Notes: a model not told the origin generated them from the sequence alone. A stretch of DNA of 64,000 nt from Bradyrhizobium sp. CCGUVB4N (GCF_024199945.1 NZ_JANADP010000001.1:6262001-6326000); one strand, 5' to 3'; positions 1-8,547 are shown, counted from the stretch's first letter. A program made the numbers and translations.

Positions 1-355
1 TCGCACCTGGGATCGTGGTCGAGACGTTGGACTTGGTGGAGTAGCCGACCGTGGTCTGCAGCGCCTGGTTGGCGATCGACTTCGCGCTGTCGATCAGCTT
101 CTGCAGCGAGGTGATGCCGGTATTGGCGGCCTGCAGCACCTGCACACCGTTGTTGATGCCGTCGAGCAGGTTGCTGATGTCGCTTGCTCGGTTGTCCAGC
201 CCCTGCGCCGTGAAGAAGTTGGTGGGATTGTCGAGCGCCGTGTTGACCTTCTTGCCGGTCGACAACCGCTCCTGCGTCGTGGCCAGCAAGTCGGCCGTCG
301 ACTGCAGCGACAACAGGTTCTGGCGAACGGACGCCGAGAGAACGATGTTGGACAT
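1..355 (-). CDS. fliC: Flagellin, N-terminal part (cut by window edge)
   Basis: Filament subunit. Only about the first 118 residues are inside the window; the gene runs off the left end. It starts MSNIVLSASVRQNLLSLQ and closely matches the N-terminal D0/D1 coiled-coil domain of the three complete flagellins that follow on the same strand, with small differences (SNIV for SGIV, ERLSTGKKVNTALDNP for NRLSTGKSVNSALDNP). The start is the ATG at 353-355, with a GAGGAAGA ribosome-binding site just upstream. Unlike the other three copies, its upstream region carries CtrA-type boxes (449-488) rather than the shared 17-base motif, so it is probably regulated differently. Identity as flagellin is certain; the paralogue number is not known. 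Confidence 0.95.
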   Translation of the reverse strand, partial: MSNIVLSASVRQNLLSLQSTADLLATTQERLSTGKKVNTALDNPTNFFTAQGLDNRASDISNLLDGINNGVQVLQAANTGITSLQKLIDSAKSIANQALQTTVGYSTKSNVSTTIPGA

Positions 356-448
356 TGGCAGGTCTTCCTCTTGAACCGGATACGAATCGGCCGCGCGGGT
401 CTGGAAGCGGGCTTTTGTCCAGTTTTAGGACCTGTCCTTTAAAGTATG

Positions 449-488
449 GTTAACGCCGGTTTAAGGGATAGGGTTAATGGCGGGTTTA
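449..488 (-). promoter_or_regulatory. Tandem CtrA-type boxes upstream of the truncated flagellin
   Basis: Read on the minus strand, 449-464 is TTAA-ACCGGCG-TTAAC, a perfect match to the CtrA full site TTAA-N7-TTAAC. A second near-match, TAAA-CCCGCCA-TTAAC, lies at 473-488 with one mismatch. They sit about 95 to 130 bases upstream of the flagellin start at 355 and between that gene and the terminator of the next flagellin. CtrA is the cell-cycle and flagellar master regulator of alphaproteobacteria. Binding is inferred from sequence only. Confidence 0.65.
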
Positions 489-512
489 CGCCCCACCCCT
501 GCCCCAGGACGC

Positions 513-544
513 AAAAAAGAGCGGCGGGGCAAAAGCCCCGCCGC
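513..544 (-). terminator. Rho-independent terminator of flagellin 575-2866
   Basis: Perfect 10-bp stem GCGGCGGGGC / GCCCCGCCGC (521-530 with 535-544) and a four-base loop. On the minus strand it is followed by CT and then a run of T. It lies 30 bases past the flagellin stop codon. Confidence 0.9.
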
Positions 545-574
545 CTGTTTTTATTGAGTAATTTCAGTCGCTTG

Positions 575-2866
575 TTAGCGGAGCAGCTGGAGCACGCTCT
601 GCTGCGAGGTGTTGGCCAGCGACAGCGCCGAGACCGCGATCGACTGGCGGGTCGACAGCGCCTGGCTGTTCGCCGCTTCGACGTTGGTGTCGGCCAGGGT
701 CAGGTTCGACGAGCCGGTCTGCAGCACGTTGATCAGGTTCTTGTTGAAGTCCTGACGCACCTGCACCACCGAGAGGTTCGAACCGAGTGCGGAAGCCTCG
801 GACCGCAGCGTGCTCGACGCAGCGTTCAGATTTGTCAGCACCTTGTTCGACGCGGCGTTGTCGATGAAGTCGACGCCGACGGTCAGCGCAGCGAGGCCCA
901 GACCCTTCGAGTTGTAGGTCACGCCGGTGATGTTCAGGCTCGACTTGCCGGTCTCGTCGAACACCAGCTTGAGCTGGTCGCCGTTCAACAGGTTGACGCC
1001 GTTGAACGAGGAGTCCTGCGAGGTCGTGTCGATCTGGTTCAGGATGTTGTTGTACTGCGACACCAGATTGGCACGAGCGGTCTGCGCCACCGCATCCTGG
1101 ACGGGAGTCGATGCCGTCGAGAAAGTCAGCGCGGTGGTAAGCGTCCCGCCGATCGCACCGCCCGCAGTGGTCGAGCCAATCGTCGAGGACGCGTAGTCGT
1201 TGGATGCCGTAATGGTCAGCTGACCGTTGGCGTCGATCGTCGCGGCCAGGTTGTTGGCCTGGAGCTGCGTGTTGAGCTGATCGAGCGTCTTGACCGTGCC
1301 GTTGGTGCCATCGCCGAAGGTGACGTTGACCGCCGTGCCACCGTTGAAGGAGGCGAAGGTCAAGGTCTTGCCGGCAATGCCGCCGATGCCCGAGGTGCGG
1401 GCCGCGGTAAAAGCGGTCGCCGTCCCGGTGTTGCCGGCAAGGCCAAGTGCGTTCAGCGCATTGCCCGACCCAGTAATCGTGAGATCTGCATTGATGCCGG
1501 TTGCAAGCCGGAGCTGGCCAGAGCTGTTGATCGACGAGTTGGACTGGCCGGTGGCGGTCTTCAGCGTCGCAGCGCCTGCGGCGTTGATGGTCGCGGTCTG
1601 CACGCCGGTGGCGAGGTCGATCGCGTTCAGCACATCGGAGACCGTGCCGGACGACAGATAGACCGTCGAGTTGCCGTTGCCGTCGGTGAGGACGTTGCCG
1701 CTGACGCCGGAGCCGCTCGGGATCGCCGGAGCACCCGTGGAGCCCGGAACGGCGCCGTTCTTGAAGGTGATGACATGACCGTCGACGTTCAGCGTCGAGC
1801 CGTCCTGGATCTGCTGACCCAGCGAGCCGGAGCTGGTGGTGCGGTCCACGTTCACCGTCGCGTTGCCGCCGCCGGTGGCGGTGGACAGGCCGAGGGCCTT
1901 CAGCAGGTCGGCCTTACCGGTGATGCTGAGATCAGCACCGCTCGAGCTATGCAGCGTGAGCTTGCTGGCCGTCGTGACACCGACGTCCGAAACGGCGGTC
2001 GCGTTGGCGCTCTGGGAGATCGTCGCCGCACCGGAGGTGATCGACGCAACCTTCACGCCGCTGGCGAGGTCGATCGCGGTGGTGAGATCACCGACCGTCC
2101 CCTTCGGCGTCGTGGTGTCGCCCAGGTAGATGGTCGAGTTGCCCGCGCCGTCGGTGGTGATGTTGCCGCTGGCGCCGAGGCCGCTGGCAACGGTCGAGGA
2201 GGTCGGAGCCACGCCGGAGCGGAAGGTGATCGTGTGACCGTTGACGGTCAGCGTGTCGCCGTCCGAGGGCTGGGCGTTGCCGACCAGGCCGGTCGCGGTC
2301 GCAGCACCGGTGCCGAGCAGCGTGATGCCCGCCGTGATGGCCGTCGAACCGTCGCCGGCGGTTGCCGTCGCACCGGTGAGAACGCCCTGGGTCGCACCGA
2401 GGGTCGTGGTGCCGCTCGCAGCGTGGATGCCGCCGGCGGTGCCGTCATAGAGCACGTTGCTGGAAGCAGAAGCACTGGCGAAGCTGGTCGTGCCGCGCAG
2501 GTCCGCCGCCGTCGCACCCGCGATCGTGGTGGAGACGTTGGACTTGGTGGAATAGCCGACGGTGGTCTGCAGCGCCTGGTTGGCGATCGACTTCGCGCTA
2601 TCGATCAGCTTCTGCAGCGAGGTCAGGCCGGTGTTGGCCGCCTGCAGCACCTGCACGCCGTTGGCGATGCCATCGAGCAGGTTGTTGATGTCGCTGGCGC
2701 GGTTGTCGAGCGACTGGGCGGTGAAGAAGTTGGTGGGATTGTCCAGAGCCGAATTGACGCTCTTGCCGGTCGACAGACGGTTCTGTGTGGTGGCGAGAAG
2801 ATCGGCGGTGGACTGGAGAGAGAGCAGGTTCTGACGAACCGACGCAGAGAGAACAATACCGGACAT
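575..2866 (-). CDS. fliC: Flagellin, 763 aa
   Basis: Structural subunit of the flagellar filament, exported through the flagellar type III system. Residues 1-115 and about 590-763 are the conserved D0/D1 helices, ending in the typical SALSLANTSQQSVLQLLR. The roughly 470-residue centre is a Thr/Ser/Gly/Ala-rich beta domain built from repeated modules at about 203-330, 355-478 and 500-560. Each has the pattern TLTVNGHTITF, then a GDLTTAID-like stretch, then DLSIT and a terminal ALGL. At 763 residues it is much longer than the 490 or so of enteric FliC. The centre (residues 148-385, bases 1712-2425) is base-for-base identical to the neighbouring paralogue, which suggests gene conversion. The CCAGAAGGGTAA Shine-Dalgarno region supports the start. 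Confidence 0.97.
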   Translation of the reverse strand: MSGIVLSASVRQNLLSLQSTADLLATTQNRLSTGKSVNSALDNPTNFFTAQSLDNRASDINNLLDGIANGVQVLQAANTGLTSLQKLIDSAKSIANQALQTTVGYSTKSNVSTTIAGATAADLRGTTSFASASASSNVLYDGTAGGIHAASGTTTLGATQGVLTGATATAGDGSTAITAGITLLGTGAATATGLVGNAQPSDGDTLTVNGHTITFRSGVAPTSSTVASGLGASGNITTDGAGNSTIYLGDTTTPKGTVGDLTTAIDLASGVKVASITSGAATISQSANATAVSDVGVTTASKLTLHSSSGADLSITGKADLLKALGLSTATGGGNATVNVDRTTSSGSLGQQIQDGSTLNVDGHVITFKNGAVPGSTGAPAIPSGSGVSGNVLTDGNGNSTVYLSSGTVSDVLNAIDLATGVQTATINAAGAATLKTATGQSNSSINSSGQLRLATGINADLTITGSGNALNALGLAGNTGTATAFTAARTSGIGGIAGKTLTFASFNGGTAVNVTFGDGTNGTVKTLDQLNTQLQANNLAATIDANGQLTITASNDYASSTIGSTTAGGAIGGTLTTALTFSTASTPVQDAVAQTARANLVSQYNNILNQIDTTSQDSSFNGVNLLNGDQLKLVFDETGKSSLNITGVTYNSKGLGLAALTVGVDFIDNAASNKVLTNLNAASSTLRSEASALGSNLSVVQVRQDFNKNLINVLQTGSSNLTLADTNVEAANSQALSTRQSIAVSALSLANTSQQSVLQLLR

Positions 2867-2943
2867 GACTCTTACCCTTCTGGCTTACGCGTCTTCGTTC
2901 GATCGCTTCTGGATCGAGTGACGGCCACAGGGTGCGCTGACAT

Positions 2944-2960
2944 GGCTAACAAAGGGTGAA
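2944..2960 (-). promoter_or_regulatory. Flagellin upstream motif, copy 1
   Basis: GGCTAACAAAGGGTGAA on the plus strand, 78 bases upstream of the flagellin start at 2866. The same 17-base element with few changes is found 77 bases upstream of flagellin 3191-5482 and 92 bases upstream of flagellin 5933-8224, while the surrounding intergenic DNA has diverged. A promoter or activator site, or part of a conserved 5' leader, would fit. I cannot assign a sigma factor. Confidence 0.5.
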
Positions 2961-3130
2961 ACGCGTCTCACTGTCATAAGCGCCGGTTCACCATAAACCA
3001 TTGTGACGCGTTGCCAGGCCTCGCAATCGGCCTGAAATCATTGGCGATTCTGCGCGCTTACTCTCCATTAACCATAACCGCTGGTTACTTTTTCGATCGC
3101 TCCCGCCTCCTCGAATGCCGATGGCGAACG

Positions 3131-3160
3131 AAAAAAGCGGCGGGGCCGAAGCCCCGCCGC
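3131..3160 (-). terminator. Rho-independent terminator of flagellin 3191-5482
   Basis: Perfect 10-bp stem GCGGCGGGGC / GCCCCGCCGC (3137-3146 with 3151-3160) closing a TTCG tetraloop on the minus strand, followed directly by TTTTTT. It lies 30 bases past the stop codon. Confidence 0.93.
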
Positions 3161-3190
3161 CTGGATCTTGCTTGCGATGTCGTCCGCTTG

Positions 3191-5482
3191 TTAGCGGAGC
3201 AGCTGCAGCACGCTCTGCTGCGACTGGTTGGCCAGCGACAGCGCGGAGACCGCGATCGACTGACGGGTCGACAGCGCCTGGCTGTTCGCCGCTTCGACGT
3301 TGGTGTCGGCCAACGTCAGGTTCGACGAGCCGGTCTGCAGCACGTTGATCAGGTTCTTGTTGAAGTCCTGACGAACCTGCACGATCGTCAGGTTCGAACC
3401 CAAGGCGGAGGCTTCCGAACGCAGCGTGCTCGACGCGGAGTTCAGGTTGGTCAGCACCTTGTTGGTCGCGGCGTTGTCGATGAAGTCGACACCGCCTGTC
3501 AGCGCAGCGAGGCCCAGACCCTTCGAGTTGTAGGTCACGCCGGTGATGTTGAGGTTTGACTTTCCGGTTTCATCGAACACCAGCTTGAGCTGATCGCCGT
3601 TCAAGAGGTTGACACCGTTGAAAGACGAGTCGAGCGAGGTCGAGTCGATCTGCTGGAGGATGTTGTTGTACTGGCTGACCAGATTGGTACGGGCCGTCTG
3701 GGCAACAGTATCTTGCGTGGGCGTAGACGCCGTCGAGAACGTCAGCGAAGTGGTGAGTGTACCACCGATGACGCCGCCCGCGGCACTCGAACCGATGGTC
3801 GAGGACGCGTAGTCATTGGTGCTCGAGACCGTCAGCAGGCCGTTGGCGTCGATCGTCGCGGTCAGGTTGTTGGCCTGGAGCTGCGAGTTGAGCTGATCGA
3901 GCGTCTTGACCGTGCCGTTGGTGCCGTCGCCGAAGGTAACGTTGACTGCCGTGCCACCGTTGAAGGAGGAGAAGGTCAAGGTCTTGCCGGTGATGCCGCC
4001 GATGCCCGAGGTGCGGGCCGCGGTGAACGCGGTCCCGGTGCCGGTGTTGCCGGCGAAGCCGAGCACGTTCAGCGCATTGCCCGTGCCGGTGATCGACAGG
4101 TCGGCATTCACGCCGGTCGAGACCTTGAGCTGGCCCGAGGCGTTGATCGACGAGTTGGTCTGGCCGGTCGCGGTCTTCAGCGTCGCCGTGCCGTTGGCCG
4201 CGATGGTCGCGGTCTGCACGCCGGTGGCGAGGTCGATCGCGTTCAGCACGTCGGAGACCGTGCCGGACGACAGATAGACCGTCGAGTTGCCGGCACCGTC
4301 GGTGAGGACGTTGCCGCTGACGCCGGCGCCGCTCGGGATCGCCGGAGCACCCGTGGAGCCCGGAACGGCGCCGTTCTTGAAGGTGATGACATGACCGTCG
4401 ACGTTCAGCGTCGAGCCGTCCTGGATCTGCTGACCCAGCGAGCCGGAGCTGGTGGTGCGGTCCACGTTCACCGTCGCGTTGCCGCCGCCGGTGGCGGTGG
4501 ACAGGCCGAGGGCCTTCAGCAGGTCGGCCTTACCGGTGATGCTGAGATCAGCACCGCTCGAGCTATGCAGCGTGAGCTTGCTGGCCGTCGTGACACCGAC
4601 GTCCGAAACGGCGGTCGCGTTGGCGCTCTGGGAGATCGTCGCCGCACCGGAGGTGATCGACGCAACCTTCACGCCGCTGGCGAGGTCGATCGCGGTGGTG
4701 AGATCACCGACCGTCCCCTTCGGCGTCGTGGTGTCGCCCAGGTAGATGGTCGAGTTGCCCGCGCCGTCGGTGGTGATGTTGCCGCTGGCGCCGAGGCCGC
4801 TGGCAACGGTCGAGGAGGTCGGAGCCACGCCGGAGCGGAAGGTGATCGTGTGACCGTTGACGGTCAGCGTGTCGCCGTCCGAGGGCTGGGCGTTGCCGAC
4901 CAGGCCGGTCGCGGTCGCAGCACCGGTGCCGAGCAGCGTGATGCCCGCCGTGATGGCCGTCGAACCGTCGCCGGCGGTTGCCGTCGCACCGGTGAGAACG
5001 CCCTGGGTCGCACCGAGGGTCGTGGTGCCGCTCGCAGCGTGCGTGCCGCCGGCGGTGCCGTCGAACAGGACGTTGCTGCTCGCAACCGTGCTCGCAAACG
5101 AGGTCGTGCCACGCAGGTCGGCGGCCGTCGCACCGGAGATCGTGGTGGAGACGTTGGACTTGGTGGAATAGCCGACGGTGGTCTGCAGCGCCTGGTTGGC
5201 GATCGACTTCGCGCTATCGATCAGCTTCTGCAGCGAGGTGATGCCGGTGTTGGCAGCCTGCAGCACCTGCACGCCGTTAGCGATGCCATCGAGCAGGTTG
5301 TTGATGTCGCTGGCGCGGTTGTCGAGCGACTGGGCGGTGAAGAAGTTGGTGGGATTGTCCAGCGCCGAGTTGACGCTCTTGCCGGTCGACAGACGGCTCT
5401 GCGTGGTGGCGAGAAGATCAGCGGTGGACTGGAGGGAGAGCAGGTTCTGACGAACCGATGAGGAGAGAACAATACCGGACAT
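3191..5482 (-). CDS. fliC: Flagellin, 763 aa
   Basis: Filament subunit and paralogue of the genes on either side. Starts MSGIVLSSSVRQNLLSLQ and ends SLANQSQQSVLQLLR, with the same N-terminal and C-terminal D0/D1 helices and the same modular beta-rich centre. Its central third is identical at base level to flagellin 575-2866. Its last roughly 75 codons and the DNA up to the terminator match flagellin 5933-8224 almost perfectly, including the non-coding stretch between stop and hairpin, so the gene is a mosaic of both neighbours. It has its own terminator and its own copy of the upstream motif, so it is probably transcribed as a single gene. The Shine-Dalgarno AGAAGGG lies about 10 bases before the ATG. 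Confidence 0.97.
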   Translation of the reverse strand: MSGIVLSSSVRQNLLSLQSTADLLATTQSRLSTGKSVNSALDNPTNFFTAQSLDNRASDINNLLDGIANGVQVLQAANTGITSLQKLIDSAKSIANQALQTTVGYSTKSNVSTTISGATAADLRGTTSFASTVASSNVLFDGTAGGTHAASGTTTLGATQGVLTGATATAGDGSTAITAGITLLGTGAATATGLVGNAQPSDGDTLTVNGHTITFRSGVAPTSSTVASGLGASGNITTDGAGNSTIYLGDTTTPKGTVGDLTTAIDLASGVKVASITSGAATISQSANATAVSDVGVTTASKLTLHSSSGADLSITGKADLLKALGLSTATGGGNATVNVDRTTSSGSLGQQIQDGSTLNVDGHVITFKNGAVPGSTGAPAIPSGAGVSGNVLTDGAGNSTVYLSSGTVSDVLNAIDLATGVQTATIAANGTATLKTATGQTNSSINASGQLKVSTGVNADLSITGTGNALNVLGFAGNTGTGTAFTAARTSGIGGITGKTLTFSSFNGGTAVNVTFGDGTNGTVKTLDQLNSQLQANNLTATIDANGLLTVSSTNDYASSTIGSSAAGGVIGGTLTTSLTFSTASTPTQDTVAQTARTNLVSQYNNILQQIDSTSLDSSFNGVNLLNGDQLKLVFDETGKSNLNITGVTYNSKGLGLAALTGGVDFIDNAATNKVLTNLNSASSTLRSEASALGSNLTIVQVRQDFNKNLINVLQTGSSNLTLADTNVEAANSQALSTRQSIAVSALSLANQSQQSVLQLLR

Positions 5483-5558
5483 TGAGTGTTACCCTTCTGG
5501 TACGCAACGCAACAAACTTCGATTAGGATTAATCGATGCCGGGACGGTGAACGTTGAG

Positions 5559-5575
5559 GGCTAACAAAGCATGAA
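5559..5575 (-). promoter_or_regulatory. Flagellin upstream motif, copy 2
   Basis: GGCTAACAAAGCATGAA, 77 bases upstream of the start at 5482. Matches the copy at 2944-2960 except for two bases and keeps the same distance from the start codon. Confidence 0.5.
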
Positions 5576-5671
5576 GCGTGTCGCGCGAGTCCTTGCTTGG
5601 ATTCACCATATGCGCGCTTCGCACCGCATCGCGCCCGCTTCTATCGTCATGATCGAATGATGCTTTTCGAT

Positions 5672-5799
5672 GCAGCGGCGGCGCGTTTGCCACTTGTCAA
5701 CCATAACTCAGAGTGAGCAATTCGCTGCATTCAATTGCATTGTCTCCATCTAGGCGCGTTGGTGCAGCGGCAGGACATTTGCCATTTGTCAACCATAAC
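5672..5799. repeat. Imperfect direct repeat, 92-base period, in a flagellin intergenic region
   Basis: GCAGCGGC followed by TTTGCCACTTGTCAACCATAAC (5672-5707) recurs as GCAGCGGC followed by TTTGCCATTTGTCAACCATAAC (5764-5799), exactly 92 bases apart. It lies in the 387-base non-coding gap between the start of flagellin 3191-5482 and the terminator of flagellin 5933-8224. Function unknown: it may be a duplicated regulator site or a remnant of flagellin gene duplication. Confidence 0.6.
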
Positions 5800-5870
5800 G
5801 CGCAGTACACAAACTGCTTGCCTTCGAAGGCATCGTCTTTATCCGAGGCAGCGACACCGTAATGCCGCGC

Positions 5871-5903
5871 AAAAAGAAAGCGGCGGGGCCGAAGCCCCGC
5901 CGC
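5871..5903 (-). terminator. Rho-independent terminator of flagellin 5933-8224
   Basis: Stem GCGGCGGGGC / GCCCCGCCGC (5880-5889 with 5894-5903), TTCG loop on the minus strand, followed by a T-rich run interrupted by one C. Almost identical to the terminator at 3131-3160. Confidence 0.92.
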
Positions 5904-5932
5904 CGGATCTTGCTTGCGATGTCGTCCGCTTG

Positions 5933-8224
5933 TTAGCGGAGCAGCTGCAGCACGCTCTGCTGCGACTGGTTGGCCAGCGACAGCGCGGAGACCGCGATCG
6001 ACTGACGGGTCGACAGCGCCTGGCTGTTCGCCGCTTCGACGTTGGTGTCGGCCAACGTCAGGTTCGACGAGCCGGTCTGCAGCACGTTGATCAGGTTCTT
6101 GTTGAAGTCCTGACGCACCTGCACCACCGAGAGGTTCGAACCGAGGGTCGACGCTTCCGAGCGCAGCGTGCTCGACGCAGCGTTCAGGTTGGTCAGCACC
6201 TTGTTGGTCGCAGCGTTGTCGATGAAGTCGACACCGTTGGTCAACGAGGCAAGACCCAGGCCCTTCGAGTTGTAGGTCACACCCGTGATGTTCAGGCTCG
6301 ACTTGCCGGTCTCGTCGAACGTCAGCTTGAGCTGGTCGCCGTTCAAGAGGTTGACGCCGTTGAACGAGGAGTCCTGCGAGGTCGAGTCGATCTGGCTCAG
6401 GATGTTGTTGTACTGAGACACCAGGTTGGCGCGAGCCGTCTGGGCAACCGTGTCCTGGACGGGGCTGGAAGCCGTCGAGAACGTCAGCGCCGAGGTCAGC
6501 GTACCACCGATGACACCGCCCGCGGCGCTCGAACCGATGGTCGAGGACGCGTAGTCATTGGTGCTCGAGACCGTCAGCAGGCCGTTGGCGTCGATCGTCG
6601 CAGACAGGTTGTTGGCCTGGAGCTGCGAATTGAGCTGATCGAGCGTCTTGACCGTGCCGTTGGTGCCGTCGCCGAAGGTAACGTTGACCGCCGTGCCACC
6701 ATTGAAGGAGGAGAAGGTCAAGGTCTTGCCGGCAATGCCGCCGATGCCCGAGGTGCGAGCCGCGGTGAACGCGGTCCCGGTGCCGGTGTTGCCGGCGAAG
6801 CCGAGCACGTTCAGCGCATTGCCCGTGCCAGTGATCGACAGGTCGGCATTCACGCCGGTCGAGACCTTGAGCTGGCCCGAGGCGTTGATCGACGAGTTGG
6901 TCTGGCCGGTCGCGGTCTTCAGCGTCGCCGTGCCGTTGGCCGCGATGGTCGCGGTCTGCACGCCGGAGGCAAGATCGATCGCGTTCAGCACGTCGGAGAT
7001 CGTGCCGGACGACAGATAGACCGTCGAGTTGCCGGCACCGTCGGTGAGGACGTTGCCGCTGACGCCGGAGCCGCTCGGGATCGCCGGAGCACCCGTGGAG
7101 CCCGGAACAGCGCCGTTCTTGAAGGTGATGACATGACCGTCGACGTTCAGCGTCGAGCCGTCCTGGATCTGCTGACCCAGCGAGCCGGAGCTGGTGGTGC
7201 GGTTCACGTTCACCGTCGCGTTGCCGCCGCCGGTGGCGGTGGACAGGCCGAGGGCCTTCAGCAGGTCGGCCTTACCGGTGATGCTCAGGTCGGCACCGCT
7301 CGAGCTGTGCAGCGTGAGCTTGCTGGCCGTCGTGACACCGACGTCCGAAACGGCGGTCGCGTTGGCGCTCTGGGAGATCGTCGCCGCACCGGAGGTGATC
7401 GACGCAACCTTCACGCCGCTGGCAAGGTCGATCGCGGTGACGAGGTCACCGACCGTCCCCTTCGGCGTCGTGGTGTCGCCCAGATAGACGGTCGAGTTGC
7501 CCGCGCCGTCGGTGGTGATGTTGCCGCTGGCGCCGAGGCCGCTGGCAACGGTCGAGGAGGTCGGAGCCACGCCGGAGCGGAAGGTGATCGTGTGACCGTT
7601 GACGGTCAGCGTGTCGCCGTCCGAGGGCTGGGCGTTGCCGACCAGGCCGGTCGCGGTCGCAGCACCGGTGCCGAGCAGCGTGATGCCCGCCGTGATGGCC
7701 GTCGAACCGTCGCCGGCGGTTGCCGTCGCACCGGTGAGAACGCCCTGGGTCGCACCGAGGGTCGTGGTGCCGCTCGCAGCGTGCGTGCCGCCGGCGGTGC
7801 CGTCGAACAGAACGTTGCTGCTCGCAACCGTGCTCGCAAACGAGGTCGTGCCACGCAGGTCGGCCGCCGTCGCACCGGAGATCGTGGTGGAGACGTTGGA
7901 CTTGGTGGAATAGCCGACGGTGGTCTGCAGCGCCTGGTTGGCGATCGACTTGGCGGAGTCGACGAGCTTCTGCAGCGAGGTGATGCCGGTGTTGGCAGCC
8001 TGCAGCACCTGCACGCCGTTGCCGATGTTGTCGAGGAGGTTGTTGATGTCGCTGGCGCGGTTGTCGAGCGACTGTGCCGTGAAGAAGTTGGTCGGATTGT
8101 CCAGGGCCGAGTTCACGCTCTTGCCCGTCGACAGACGGTTCTGCGTGGTGGCGAGAAGATCAGCGGTGGACTGGAGGGAGAGGAGGTTCTGACGAACCGA
8201 TGCCGAGAGGACGATACCGGACAT
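5933..8224 (-). CDS. fliC: Flagellin, 763 aa
   Basis: Third complete filament subunit, the one nearest flbT. An in-frame extension upstream would give 779 residues, but the ATG at 8224 gives MSGIVLSASVRQNL, the same start as its paralogues. It follows the conserved CCAGAAAGGTAA leader, so that start is chosen. D0/D1 helices lie at both ends and a modular Thr/Ser/Gly-rich centre lies between them. It differs from the other copies mostly in the D1 segment around residues 65-70 (DNIGNG for DGIANG) and near the C-terminal third. The central region is nearly but not fully identical to the other two copies, for example at 7110 and 7203. Own terminator and own upstream motif. Confidence 0.97.
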   Translation of the reverse strand: MSGIVLSASVRQNLLSLQSTADLLATTQNRLSTGKSVNSALDNPTNFFTAQSLDNRASDINNLLDNIGNGVQVLQAANTGITSLQKLVDSAKSIANQALQTTVGYSTKSNVSTTISGATAADLRGTTSFASTVASSNVLFDGTAGGTHAASGTTTLGATQGVLTGATATAGDGSTAITAGITLLGTGAATATGLVGNAQPSDGDTLTVNGHTITFRSGVAPTSSTVASGLGASGNITTDGAGNSTVYLGDTTTPKGTVGDLVTAIDLASGVKVASITSGAATISQSANATAVSDVGVTTASKLTLHSSSGADLSITGKADLLKALGLSTATGGGNATVNVNRTTSSGSLGQQIQDGSTLNVDGHVITFKNGAVPGSTGAPAIPSGSGVSGNVLTDGAGNSTVYLSSGTISDVLNAIDLASGVQTATIAANGTATLKTATGQTNSSINASGQLKVSTGVNADLSITGTGNALNVLGFAGNTGTGTAFTAARTSGIGGIAGKTLTFSSFNGGTAVNVTFGDGTNGTVKTLDQLNSQLQANNLSATIDANGLLTVSSTNDYASSTIGSSAAGGVIGGTLTSALTFSTASSPVQDTVAQTARANLVSQYNNILSQIDSTSQDSSFNGVNLLNGDQLKLTFDETGKSSLNITGVTYNSKGLGLASLTNGVDFIDNAATNKVLTNLNAASSTLRSEASTLGSNLSVVQVRQDFNKNLINVLQTGSSNLTLADTNVEAANSQALSTRQSIAVSALSLANQSQQSVLQLLR

Positions 8225-8547
8225 AACTCTGTTACCTTTCTGGTAAACGACGCTACTGTTACGCGTCTGCATGGATCTTGATTGATCCAGCGACCGGCGG
8301 ACCGTGGCGCCGAGAATCTAACGAAGCATGAAATGAAATCGCCGCTTTCGCTGAGTCGCGGCGTGATTCGGGCAATCAGTGCCGACGTGACGCGGCGCCG
8401 CCGGGCAATTTCAACATTGATATGATTGAGCTTTTCCGTGGCGCTGGCCCGGATTCACAACTCGTTAACTAATGTTGAGGGAGTATTGCACCCTGATACG
8501 CCGCAACACGCGCTTCGGTTACGAAAGCGTTGATGGAGAACAGGCAA
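8225..8547. promoter_or_regulatory. Divergent intergenic region, flagellin / flbT
   Basis: 322 non-coding bases between the divergent starts of a flagellin and flbT. On the minus strand it contains the third copy of the flagellin upstream motif (ATCTAACGAAGCATGAA at 8316-8332, 92 bases from the ATG). A TTAAC lies at 8465 but has no second TTAA half at the right spacing, so I do not call a CtrA box. No flaF gene is present here, although flaF often adjoins flbT. Confidence 0.5.

Noticed and set aside
5678..5784. Sigma-54-like promoters (TGGCAA... with 10-base GG-GC spacing) at 5678-5692 and 5770-5784
   Set aside because: The -12 part is CCGC or CTGC rather than TTGC, and both are 200-300 bases from the flagellin start.
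446..8281. Long plus-strand ORFs of 837, 582 and 848 codons opposite the flagellins
   Set aside because: They are Arg/Gly/Val-rich antisense readings of GC-rich flagellin genes and repeat with the same periodicity as the genes opposite. The flagellin frame is conserved and recognisable.
8465..8479. CtrA box before flbT (TTAACTAATG)
   Set aside because: No second TTAA half at seven-base spacing.
8225..8547. Search for flaF beside flbT
   Set aside because: No ORF in this gap resembles FlaF; it may lie outside the window.
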